NCBI GenBank assembly: GCA_038232055.1
Contig: JBBSIN010000080.1
Span: 1-7,661 of the forward strand
Length of the DNA stretch: 7,661 nucleotides
From: JBBSIN01 sp038232055
Lineage (GTDB): Bacteria; Actinomycetota; Actinomycetes; JADGOV01
Reading direction: 5' to 3'
This document shows positions 1 through 5,904 of this stretch, piece by piece (positions within the stretch are counted from its first letter, which is position 1; each line of letters opens with the position of its first letter). The position numbers were made by a program, and so were the translations under genes. Under the pieces are notes generated by a model that was not told the DNA's origin, did not search any database, and saw only the letters and a list, made by a program, of their open reading frames with translations.

Positions 1-878
1 CGCTCGGCTTCGACGTCGTCACCGGCGGCTGGGGAGCTACCCGCCAGGAGCTGGCCGCCGAGGACTACGTCACCGCTGCCCGCGGCGCGGACGTGCTCGT
101 CACCGAGATCGAGCGGGTCGACCCGGCGGTTCTCGACGCTCTTCCCACCGTGCGGTTCGTCGCCACCGCGCGGGGCGAGCCGGTCAACGTCGACCTCGCC
201 GCCTGTGCGGCCAGGGGCATCCCGGTGGTCCACACCCCTGGCCGCAACGCCGAATCGGTGGCCGACTTCACGGTGGGACTGATCCTCTCGCTCTGCCGGC
301 AGATCTCGGCGGCCGAGCGACACCTGCGCCAATCCGGCTGGTACGCCGGTCCGCCGGGGCGCCGGGAGCTGCCCTACCTGCACTTCCGCGGACCGGAGCT
401 CGCCGGTCGCACCCTCGGCCTAGTCGGCTACGGCGCCGTCGGCCGGGCGGTGGCCCGGCGGGCCTGCCAGGGGTTCGGCATGCGGGTGATCTACACCGAC
501 CCCTACCAGCCCGGCTCGGTGCCGCTGCCGGACCTGCTCGCCACCGCGGACATCGTCTCGCTGCACTGCGCGCTGACGCCGGAGACCGTGGGGTTGCTCG
601 GCGTCGCTGAGCTATCGCTCATGCAGCCGACCGCATACCTCGTCAACACCGCGCGCGCTGCCTGCGTCGACGAGGTCGCATTGATCGCGGCGCTGCGGGA
701 GCACCGGATCGCCGGCGCCGCGCTGGACGTGTTCTGGACCGAGCCGCTGCCGCCGGAGCATCCGCTACTCGAGCTCGAGGGCGTCGTGCTCACCCCGCAC
801 CTCGCCGGCGCGGCGTACGACGTGGTTCGCCATCACACCGACGTGATCGTCGCCGCGATCGAGCGGTGGATGGGGTGA
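1..878 (+). CDS. D-2-hydroxyacid dehydrogenase, NAD-dependent (5' end outside window)
   Basis: This is the C-terminal 291 residues of a cytoplasmic D-isomer-specific 2-hydroxyacid dehydrogenase, which interconverts 2-hydroxy acids and 2-oxo acids with NAD(P)H. The frame is open from base 3, so the gene begins upstream; family members are about 310-345 residues, so roughly 20-50 are missing. The first GTG, at 93, is internal because homologous-looking sequence continues before it. The Rossmann dinucleotide motif GYGAVGR is at visible residues 142-148, with an acidic residue after the second strand (IYTDPY), which favours NAD. The expected catalytic triad is present: Arg in NTARA (visible 218), Glu in WTEPLP (247) and His in TPHLAG (266). 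The substrate cannot be told; relatives include phosphoglycerate, glyoxylate and sugar-acid enzymes. The stop overlaps the next gene as GTGA, suggesting an operon with the acetyltransferase. Family is sure; substrate is unknown. Confidence 0.93.
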   Translation, partial: LGFDVVTGGWGATRQELAAEDYVTAARGADVLVTEIERVDPAVLDALPTVRFVATARGEPVNVDLAACAARGIPVVHTPGRNAESVADFTVGLILSLCRQISAAERHLRQSGWYAGPPGRRELPYLHFRGPELAGRTLGLVGYGAVGRAVARRACQGFGMRVIYTDPYQPGSVPLPDLLATADIVSLHCALTPETVGLLGVAELSLMQPTAYLVNTARAACVDEVALIAALREHRIAGAALDVFWTEPLPPEHPLLELEGVVLTPHLAGAAYDVVRHHTDVIVAAIERWMG

Positions 879-1723
879 CCTGGCGGCTCACCGGCTCAGT
901 CGAGGAGTACGCCGCCGCGGTCGGCGAGTTCCTCGGGTCGGACCCCGAGCGGCACACGATCTCCCTCACCGTCGTCGCCAACGCGCTCGCCGGCGCACCG
1001 CCCCCGGCCGAGCCGGCGCTCTACGGCTGGTGGACCGGCGCCGACGGGCGGGTCGCGAGCGCCGTCTCCCACACGCCGCCGTACTCGCTCCTCCTCGCGG
1101 GGGTGCCGGCCGACGCGGCGGCGGCGCTGGCCCTGGCGGTGCAGGCGACCGGCCGCCGGCTGCACGGGGTGAACGGGTCACCGGCCGCCGCGGCCGCGTT
1201 CGCCAGCGCCTGGCAGGAGCGTACCGGCACGTCGCTGAGGGTGGCGCACGAGATGCGGCTGCACCGGCTGCGCGAACTGGTCCTCCCCGACCCGCCGCCG
1301 CCGGGGGGCGGGCGGCTGGCGAGCGAGAGCGACCTGCCGCTGCTCGTCGACTGGATGACCGCCTTTGCCAGCGAGGCCGGAGTCGACGCTGCGCTGGACC
1401 AGCGGGCTGGCGCCAGAGACCGGCTGGACTACGGGGGACTAAGCCTGTGGGTCTCGGCCGACGTGCCGGTGGCCATGGCCGGCCGCAGCCGGGCGGCCGG
1501 CGGAGTGGTCCGCATTGGGCCGGTCTACACCCCGCCGGCGTTTCGCCGCCGCGGCTTCGGCGCGGCGATCACGGCGGCCAGCACCCAGTCGGCGCTCGAC
1601 ACGGGAGCCGCTGGGGTCGTGCTCTTCACCGACCTGGCGAACCCGACGTCGAACGCCGTCTACCGGCGGCTCGGCTACCACCCGGTCGATGACCGCGTCG
1701 AGATCGCCTTCACTGCGGCGTGA
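875..1723 (+). CDS. GNAT-family N-acetyltransferase
   Basis: A predicted 282-residue acetyl-CoA-dependent acetyltransferase with the GNAT fold in its C-terminal half (about residues 145-282). The acetyl-CoA pyrophosphate-binding motif A is visible as FRRRGFGAAI (R-x-x-G-x-G at about 224-229), preceded by a beta-4-like strand (VRIGPVYTPP). Motif B is LANPTSNAVYRRLGY (about 254-268), with the usual Asn and Tyr. The N-terminal half (about 1-140) has no clear motif; it may be a degenerate GNAT repeat or a substrate-specifying domain. I chose GTG at 875 because it makes a 4-bp GTGA overlap with the dehydrogenase stop, with a purine-rich GGTGG five bases upstream, and yields MTWRLT. A GTG at 866 would add three residues. 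The 3' end overlaps the convergent beta-galactosidase gene by 14 bp. The acceptor substrate cannot be inferred. Confidence 0.88.
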   Translation: MTWRLTGSVEEYAAAVGEFLGSDPERHTISLTVVANALAGAPPPAEPALYGWWTGADGRVASAVSHTPPYSLLLAGVPADAAAALALAVQATGRRLHGVNGSPAAAAAFASAWQERTGTSLRVAHEMRLHRLRELVLPDPPPPGGGRLASESDLPLLVDWMTAFASEAGVDAALDQRAGARDRLDYGGLSLWVSADVPVAMAGRSRAAGGVVRIGPVYTPPAFRRRGFGAAITAASTQSALDTGAAGVVLFTDLANPTSNAVYRRLGYHPVDDRVEIAFTAA

Positions 1724-3725
1724 GGAACCGGGCACCCATCGCGGCGACCGGCACGCTGGAGGCCGGGAACGTCTCCCCAGTGCAGAGGTCGCGCATGGTG
1801 CCGGCGACCGAGAGGGCGACGGTGCGCTCCACTGAGTCGGTCGAGCTCACCGTCAGCAGCCGGCCTCGGCGGCGTACCCACACCCGGGGAAGCCCGTCGG
1901 CCGCCGGATCGGCCGACCACAGCGGTGTCGCGCCGGCCGCACGGCCGACGCCGGCGAAGAAGTCGCGGTTCGCGCCGTAGCGCAGGGCGCCGAGGTCGAG
2001 GTGGGTACCGCACCCCCACGCGGTACCCCGCCCGTGCCGCCGCGCGGTCAACGCGATCGAGCCGTCGGCGAAGCGGCCGTGTACCTCGACGTCGTCGCTC
2101 TGCTCGACGACGCCGAGCAGGCGGTCCAGGCCGGCGCCCGGGCGGGTGTCCCAGTACCAGCCGCGGTCGTCGAGCATGCCCACCTTCGCCATCGTGAGCA
2201 GGTGGCCGCCGCGTTCGACGTAGGACGCCAGCGCCGCGCCGCTTCGGGCGGACAGCAGCACGCCGAACGGTACGACGACGAGCTTCGCCGAGCAGTCGTC
2301 CAGCTCGGCCGGGCCGACGAAGCCGGTCTCAAACCCGGCGAGCGCCCGGTAGGCCCCTGTGATGCAGTCCAGCAGCACCTCACCGGCGGCCATACCCTGA
2401 CACGCCGCCGCGTTGTCGAAGTCGACGAGCAGTGCGACGGCCGGCGGCTCGGGGTCGCCGCCGAGGGGGAGGTCGGCTCTCGCAACGGCGGCCGCGGCGT
2501 CGTACCGCCCGGTGGGTTCGCCGTGCAGGTCGACGAGGGCGCCCCAGTGGATCGGGATGCAGTCCCACTCGCGGTAGCCCTGGTAGAGCACCAGCCGGGC
2601 ACCTGCGCCGAGGCCGTCGGCGTTGATCCGGGTGATGTCGTCGGCCGTCGTGGCATGGTCGGGTCCCAGCACCCACCCGTTCAGCGGCCCGCTCTCGATC
2701 TCCGGCAGCCAGAACTCCACCCCGGCGGCCGCCGCGGACGACCGCGCATAGTCGAGGAACATCGCGGCGTACTCCGGGAACCGCAGGAAGCGCTTCTCGA
2801 TGCCCGGGTAGAGGTCGTAGCCGATCGCGTCAACGCGCCCGGCCAGCCGCCACGGGTCCTGGCCCATCCAGACGCCGAACGGGTCGTGTCGCGACCAGAT
2901 GAACACGTTCGTGGAGGTGGGGCGCCCCGGCGTCAGCGTGTGCAGCAGGTCGGACTGCCAGCCCACGAAGTCGGCCAGCCGCTCCGCGGTGAAGCGTCGC
3001 CAGTCGAGCCACGCGGTGACGATGCCCCACTCCGCCGGCGTGGACCGCGGCGCGCGTACCTGTGTCCACGATGAGTAGCGATGGTGGGTCGGGTCCCACC
3101 GCCAGGCGTCGGAGAGCGTTTCGAGGTCGCCGTACCTCCGTTGCAGCCACTCGCGCCACGCCTGCTCGGTGTTGGCGCAGTAGCAGTAGAGGTCCATCGT
3201 GTCGCGACGCCACGGGATGAAGGGGTACCCCGGCTCGTTGTCGACCTGCCAGCCCAGTAGACCGTCGCGGGAGCCGTAGCGGTCGGCGAGCACTCGGACC
3301 CAACGCTCGAGCTCGGCGAGGTAGCCGGGGTGGTCCTTGCACGCCCAGCCCCACATCGTCGCCGTCGGGTACGCCGTACCGTCGCGGCTGACCACCTGCA
3401 GGTCCGCCCACTCGTCGACCATCCAGATCGGCGGGTTCTGCGAGCCGGTGCCGAGCAGGATCGACATCCCGCGCTCCTCGGCGAGGTCGAAGATGATGTC
3501 CAGCCAGCCGAAGTCGTAGCTGCGCCGCCCGACTTCGATCCGGTCCCAGCTGGCGAGCAGCTCGGCGGTGCGGATCACCGTCAGCCCGGCCGCGGCCATC
3601 CGGTCGAGGTCGCGCGGCCAGTCGGACGGGTCGTGGTGCGGTGGGTAGTAGGACGACCCGAACGGCACGGTCGGCAACAGCGGCACGGCCGGAGTCTCGC
3701 AGCGAACGGGGCCGATTGACCACAT
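1710..3725 (-). CDS. GH42 beta-galactosidase
   Basis: A retaining beta-galactosidase of glycoside hydrolase family 42, hydrolysing terminal beta-D-galactosides. No signal peptide is seen, so it is probably cytoplasmic. From the ATG at 3725 it has 671 residues, normal for the family. The TIM barrel spans about 20-410, opening with FGSSYYPPHH...DLDRMAAAGLTVIR. The acid/base Glu is in WQVDNEPGY (about E164) and the nucleophile is the first Glu of PEIESGPLNGW (about E342). A trimerisation-like domain follows (about 425-620, starting VALLVDFDN), then a small C-terminal beta domain. Cysteines in WACKDHPGY and LYCYCANT match three of the four usual structural zinc ligands; the fourth position reads Thr. 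The start is uncertain: ATG 3725 lies inside an inverted repeat, GTG 3686 gives a more family-like N-terminus, and the frame is open to TTG 3797. It has its own upstream region, separate from the ABC operon. Confidence 0.93.
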   Translation of the reverse strand: MWSIGPVRCETPAVPLLPTVPFGSSYYPPHHDPSDWPRDLDRMAAAGLTVIRTAELLASWDRIEVGRRSYDFGWLDIIFDLAEERGMSILLGTGSQNPPIWMVDEWADLQVVSRDGTAYPTATMWGWACKDHPGYLAELERWVRVLADRYGSRDGLLGWQVDNEPGYPFIPWRRDTMDLYCYCANTEQAWREWLQRRYGDLETLSDAWRWDPTHHRYSSWTQVRAPRSTPAEWGIVTAWLDWRRFTAERLADFVGWQSDLLHTLTPGRPTSTNVFIWSRHDPFGVWMGQDPWRLAGRVDAIGYDLYPGIEKRFLRFPEYAAMFLDYARSSAAAAGVEFWLPEIESGPLNGWVLGPDHATTADDITRINADGLGAGARLVLYQGYREWDCIPIHWGALVDLHGEPTGRYDAAAAVARADLPLGGDPEPPAVALLVDFDNAAACQGMAAGEVLLDCITGAYRALAGFETGFVGPAELDDCSAKLVVVPFGVLLSARSGAALASYVERGGHLLTMAKVGMLDDRGWYWDTRPGAGLDRLLGVVEQSDDVEVHGRFADGSIALTARRHGRGTAWGCGTHLDLGALRYGANRDFFAGVGRAAGATPLWSADPAADGLPRVWVRRRGRLLTVSSTDSVERTVALSVAGTMRDLCTGETFPASSVPVAAMGARFLTPQ
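3707..3725 (+). repeat. Inverted-repeat copy A (left arm of perfect 19-bp pair)
   Basis: Sequence CGGGGCCGATTGACCACAT. It is the exact reverse complement of positions 3788-3806, giving a perfect 19-bp inverted repeat with a 62-bp spacer; the match stops at both ends of the arm. It shares 16 of 18 bases with copy D near 4844-4861 and 15 of 18 with copy C at 4774-4791. It contains the ATG at 3725 that is one possible beta-galactosidase start. Confidence 0.93.
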
Positions 3726-3810
3726 TGCTCGTGCCCCATCGGCGACGCGCGCTCGATGGATCCTCCAGCGACGCGGAAAGGGAGTGGATGTGGTCAATCG
3801 GCCCCGCGGG
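3726..3810 (-). promoter_or_regulatory. Upstream region of the beta-galactosidase, enclosed by repeats A and B
   Basis: This interval between the DUF559 gene stop (minus strand, ending at 3811) and the beta-galactosidase start must hold any dedicated promoter for the latter, unless transcription reads through from the DUF559 gene. The first 62 bases are the spacer of the perfect inverted repeat, followed by repeat B. I could not find a convincing -10/-35 pair. The TTGACC in repeat B resembles a -35 box, but no -10-like hexamer lies 16-18 bases downstream. A paired stem here could act as an operator, or as a processing or attenuation structure between the two genes. The regulatory role is inferred from position only. 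Confidence 0.4.
3788..3806 (-). repeat. Inverted-repeat copy B (right arm of perfect 19-bp pair)
   Basis: On the minus strand it reads CGGGGCCGATTGACCACAT, identical to copy A. It ends four bases before the stop codon of the AbiEi/DUF559 gene (3811-3813), so it directly abuts that gene's 3' end. No run of T follows it on the minus strand, so it does not look like a standard intrinsic terminator. Confidence 0.93.
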
Positions 3811-4704
3811 TCAGGCCGCGGCCTGCTGCTGGACGGCCCGGACGCAGCCGACGACGTAGTCGGGATCGTGTAGGACGTCGTCCCAGGAGAAGCGCAGCAG
3901 TCGGTAGCCGAGCGCCTCGTAGGCGTTGGCCCGTCTGAGGTCGCGTCGCCAGTCCGCGCGCTTGGCGTGGAACTCGAAGCCGTCCGCCTCCACGATGAGG
4001 CGCGCGAGACGGAACAGGAAGTCCACCCGTGCGATGACGACGCCCGCTGAGTCGCAGATCACCGCCTGCGTGACGTCCGGAACGAGACCGTTCTCGATGA
4101 GAAGAACCCGAAGGAGCGACTCGAGCACCGAGCCGGATCGTGGGTCGACCAGCGCGACGGCTCGGCGCAGCCGCGCCGATCGGCGGCCGGTCGCGCTCGA
4201 CGCCGCCGAACGCAGCTCCCCGGCAGTGACCGCGCCGGCCCGTAGCGCGGAATCGGCGATGACGACCGCGTCCCGCAGCGGCAGATCGCGGCAGCAATCC
4301 AGCACCGTGCGCAGTGGTGTCGTGATCCGCACGCCGTGCACGATCGTCCAGTCGTCGACGCTCAGCGTTCGGCGAAAGATGCAGATGGCGTCCAGGCCTC
4401 GGTAGCGACGATTCCGCGGAAGGGTCACCGTTGGCGATGCCGGACCGACCGTCTCGAAGCCGTGCAGAACGGCTGCGGCCGCGTGGCTTGCCGTGCCTCG
4501 CAGCCGTAGCGCGGCGCCGGCGAGCGCGGCCACATCCGACGGTGCGCGGAGCCGGTAAAGGCCGGCGTGCAGCCGCACCAGGACGCCGGCGTGCCGCGCC
4601 CGGTCGATGGTCGACGCCGCAGCTCCAGCCGCGAGGAGCTCTCGGCGCGGAACCAAGCCGCCGAACTCGCGTTCGACCTCGAGAGCGAGTTCCACCAGCC
4701 GCAC
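3811..4704 (-). CDS. AbiEi-like winged-helix protein with C-terminal DUF559 (Vsr-like endonuclease) domain
   Basis: A 297-residue solitary protein. Residues about 5-52 resemble the winged helix of type IV antitoxin AbiEi (FGGLVPRRELLAAGAAASTI...VRLHAGLYRL). Residues about 55-190 match the middle AbiEi-like part (TASHAAAAVLHG; GVRITTPLRTVLDCCRDLPL). Residues about 192-290 form a DUF559 domain, related to Vsr/PD-(D/E)xK nucleases: Glu195, Asp228 in ARVDFLF, Glu239 and Asp241 in VEADGFEFH, and a closing segment ALGYRLLRFSWDDV. The family is common in Actinomycetota; DNA binding or cleavage is expected from the fold but unproven. No AbiEii toxin partner is adjacent, so it is not a standard type IV toxin-antitoxin pair. 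The GTG at 4704 is chosen because an in-frame TGA lies one codon upstream. The gene sits between two inward-facing inverted-repeat pairs. Confidence 0.88.
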   Translation of the reverse strand: MRLVELALEVEREFGGLVPRRELLAAGAAASTIDRARHAGVLVRLHAGLYRLRAPSDVAALAGAALRLRGTASHAAAAVLHGFETVGPASPTVTLPRNRRYRGLDAICIFRRTLSVDDWTIVHGVRITTPLRTVLDCCRDLPLRDAVVIADSALRAGAVTAGELRSAASSATGRRSARLRRAVALVDPRSGSVLESLLRVLLIENGLVPDVTQAVICDSAGVVIARVDFLFRLARLIVEADGFEFHAKRADWRRDLRRANAYEALGYRLLRFSWDDVLHDPDYVVGCVRAVQQQAAA

Positions 4705-4782
4705 ACGTCAGACTGTGCGGGCAGCCGACGTCCACCGACAGCCCGAGTTGACGTCCTGTGGATAACGGCAGGCGGGGGTCAT
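4705..4782 (-). promoter_or_regulatory. Upstream region of the AbiEi/DUF559 gene
   Basis: This leader between repeat C and the GTG start should contain the promoter. A TTATCC hexamer (minus strand, about 4760-4765) could be a poor -10, but the hexamer 16-17 bases further upstream falls in repeat C and does not resemble TTGACA. No strong ribosome-binding site precedes the GTG at 4704. The placement of repeat C just upstream would suit autoregulation by the winged-helix domain. AbiEi antitoxins are known to repress their own promoters through inverted repeats; here this is only an analogy. Confidence 0.35.
4757..4765 (-). promoter_or_regulatory. Perfect DnaA-box consensus
   Basis: Minus strand reads TTATCCACA, an exact match to the classical DnaA-box consensus. 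It lies in the leader of the DUF559 gene, nine bases from repeat C. A nine-base match can occur by chance, but an AT-richer exact box in this GC-rich intergenic stretch is notable. Nothing else suggests a replication origin. It might instead be part of the promoter. Confidence 0.4.
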
Positions 4783-4791
4783 TGACCACAT
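4774..4791 (+). repeat. Inverted-repeat copy C
   Basis: Sequence GGGGGTCATTGACCACAT, identical to copy A at 15 of 18 bases; the differences are at positions 5-7. With copy D it forms an 11-bp perfect inverted repeat (TGACCACATCG, 4783-4793 against 4842-4852) with a 48-bp spacer. The spacer carries the direct repeat CGGTTGG at 4804 and 4835. It lies 70-87 bases upstream of the DUF559 gene start. Confidence 0.82.
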
Positions 4792-4843
4792 CGGGCGTGT
4801 TGCCGGTTGGGCGTCCGCATGGGCACGCGCGCATCGGTTGGCG

Positions 4844-4861
4844 ATGTGGTCACTAGGCCCC
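4844..4861 (-). repeat. Inverted-repeat copy D
   Basis: Minus strand reads GGGGCCTAGTGACCACAT, identical to copy A at 16 of 18 bases; only two bases in the centre differ. It begins eight bases past the stop codon of the ABC ATPase gene (4870-4872), so it also lies in the 3' region of the transporter operon. Confidence 0.82.
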
Positions 4862-4869
4862 ACGCGTTG

Positions 4870-5904
4870 TCAGCCCCGCAGGACGGTGCAGCTTGCGGGC
4901 GGCAGCTCCAGGCACACCCGCTCGCCGAGGGCCGGCGCCCCGGTGGGCGGCACGACGATGCAGACCTCCGTGCCGCCGGCGTCGGCGGCGAGCCGGATGT
5001 GCGTGCCGCGATAGTCGCCGCTGCGGACGATGGCCGGGATTCCCTGCGCCCCGAGCCGCACCGCCTCCGGCCGAATCGTCAACGTGCCCGGGCCGTCAGG
5101 GGCGCCGGGCACCGGGACCTCGCCCAGCGCCCCGCGCCAGATCCCACCGACCACAGTGCCCGCGAAGAAGTTGCGGCCGCCGAAGAAGCGCGCGACCCGC
5201 ACGGTCGCCGGGCGCTCGTAGAGCTCGCGGGGGGCGGCGTACTGCTCGATCCGCCCGTCCAGCATGAGTGCGACGCCGTCGGCCAACGCGACGGCCTCCT
5301 CCTGGTCGTGCGTCACGAAGACGGTGGTCACGCCGACCTCGCGCTGGACGCGCCGGACGAGGTCGCGCATGTCAACCCGGAGGCCGGCGTCGAGCTGTGA
5401 CAGTGGCTCGTCGAGCAGCAGCACCTGCGGCCCGACCACGAGCGCCCGAGCGAGCGACACCCGCTGCTCCTGGCCACCGGAGAGCTCACCGACCCGCCGG
5501 TCTTCGTAGCCGGGAAGTTGCACGAGGTCGAGCATCTCGGCGACCCGGGCCCGGACGTCGGCGCGCTTCACCCGGCGCATGCGCAACCCGAAACCGACGT
5601 TGGCGGCGACGGTCATGTTGGGGAAGAGCAGTGACTTCTGGAACACCATGGCCACCGGTCGTCGTTCGGCCGGCAGCCGGACGACGGAGCGCCCGTCGAA
5701 GGCGACGTCACCGGCGGTCGGCGGCAGCAGCCCCGCCACCATCCGCAGCGTCGTCGTCTTGCCACAGCCGGAGGGGCCGAGCAGCGCGACGAGCTGACCG
5801 GCCGGGACGTCGAGGTCCACGCCGTCGACGACCCGCACCGCCCCGTAGGACTTGGTGAGTTCCCGCAAGGCGATGCTGGCGGCGCCGGCCGGCGCGCTCG
5901 TCAT
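4870..5904 (-). CDS. ABC importer ATP-binding protein (PotA/FbpC-like)
   Basis: The 344-residue ATPase of a binding-protein-dependent importer, powering uptake from the cytoplasmic face of the membrane. Walker A is GPSGCGKTT (43-51), the Q-loop is Gln89, the ABC signature is LSGGQEQRV (141-149; the usual form is LSGGQQQRV), Walker B is VLLLDEP (161-167), the D-loop is SQLDA (169-173) and the H-loop is His199. A C-terminal TOBE-type regulatory or substrate-sensing domain covers about 245-344 (GGRNFFAGTV...LTIRPEAVRL). The ATG at 5904 is chosen because ATGA overlaps the upstream permease stop by 4 bp and is preceded by GGGCGGG. The same frame stays open upstream as a shadow of the permease gene. 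Length and TOBE domain fit the spermidine/putrescine, Fe3+, thiamine or phosphonate group; the substrate is not determined. Confidence 0.94.
   Translation of the reverse strand: MTSAPAGAASIALRELTKSYGAVRVVDGVDLDVPAGQLVALLGPSGCGKTTTLRMVAGLLPPTAGDVAFDGRSVVRLPAERRPVAMVFQKSLLFPNMTVAANVGFGLRMRRVKRADVRARVAEMLDLVQLPGYEDRRVGELSGGQEQRVSLARALVVGPQVLLLDEPLSQLDAGLRVDMRDLVRRVQREVGVTTVFVTHDQEEAVALADGVALMLDGRIEQYAAPRELYERPATVRVARFFGGRNFFAGTVVGGIWRGALGEVPVPGAPDGPGTLTIRPEAVRLGAQGIPAIVRSGDYRGTHIRLAADAGGTEVCIVVPPTGAPALGERVCLELPPASCTVLRG

Larger units (their letters stand above)
3707..4861. other. Candidate repeat-bounded unit carrying the DUF559 gene
   Basis: The outermost copies, A (3708-3725, plus) and D (4844-4861, minus), form terminal inverted repeats matching at 16 of 18 bases. 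They bracket about 1.15 kb with a single gene. The inner copies B and C lie just outside that gene's 3' and 5' ends. The architecture resembles a minimal mobile or selfish unit, or a nuclease paired with REP-like palindromes. I found no convincing target-site duplication: the left flank ends GCGAAC and the right flank begins ACGCG. There is also no transposase. The repeat geometry is directly visible; mobility is inference. Confidence 0.4.

Noticed and set aside
2001..3074. Long plus-strand frame opposite the beta-galactosidase (357 codons)
   Set aside because: It is a compositional antisense shadow with no recognisable motif, and the minus strand carries a well-defined GH42 protein.
3782..3797. 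TTGACC within the repeats as a -35 promoter box
   Set aside because: None of the copies has a plausible -10 hexamer at 16-18 bases downstream, and copy D reads GTGACC.
3794..4834. Long alternative minus-strand frame over the DUF559 gene (346 codons)
   Set aside because: The translation is Arg/Gly/Pro-rich low-complexity sequence typical of a shadow frame in GC-rich DNA, while the competing frame has clear AbiEi and DUF559 motifs.
3726..4841. Similarity between the spacers inside A/B and C/D (both contain GTGCCC followed by a GCG-rich stretch)
   Set aside because: The match needs gaps and is within what GC-rich composition gives by chance, so I do not treat the spacers as homologous.
4842..4869. 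Repeat D as an intrinsic terminator of the ABC operon
   Set aside because: The local stem is weak, pairing with C needs a 48-base loop, and no T-rich tract follows on the minus strand.
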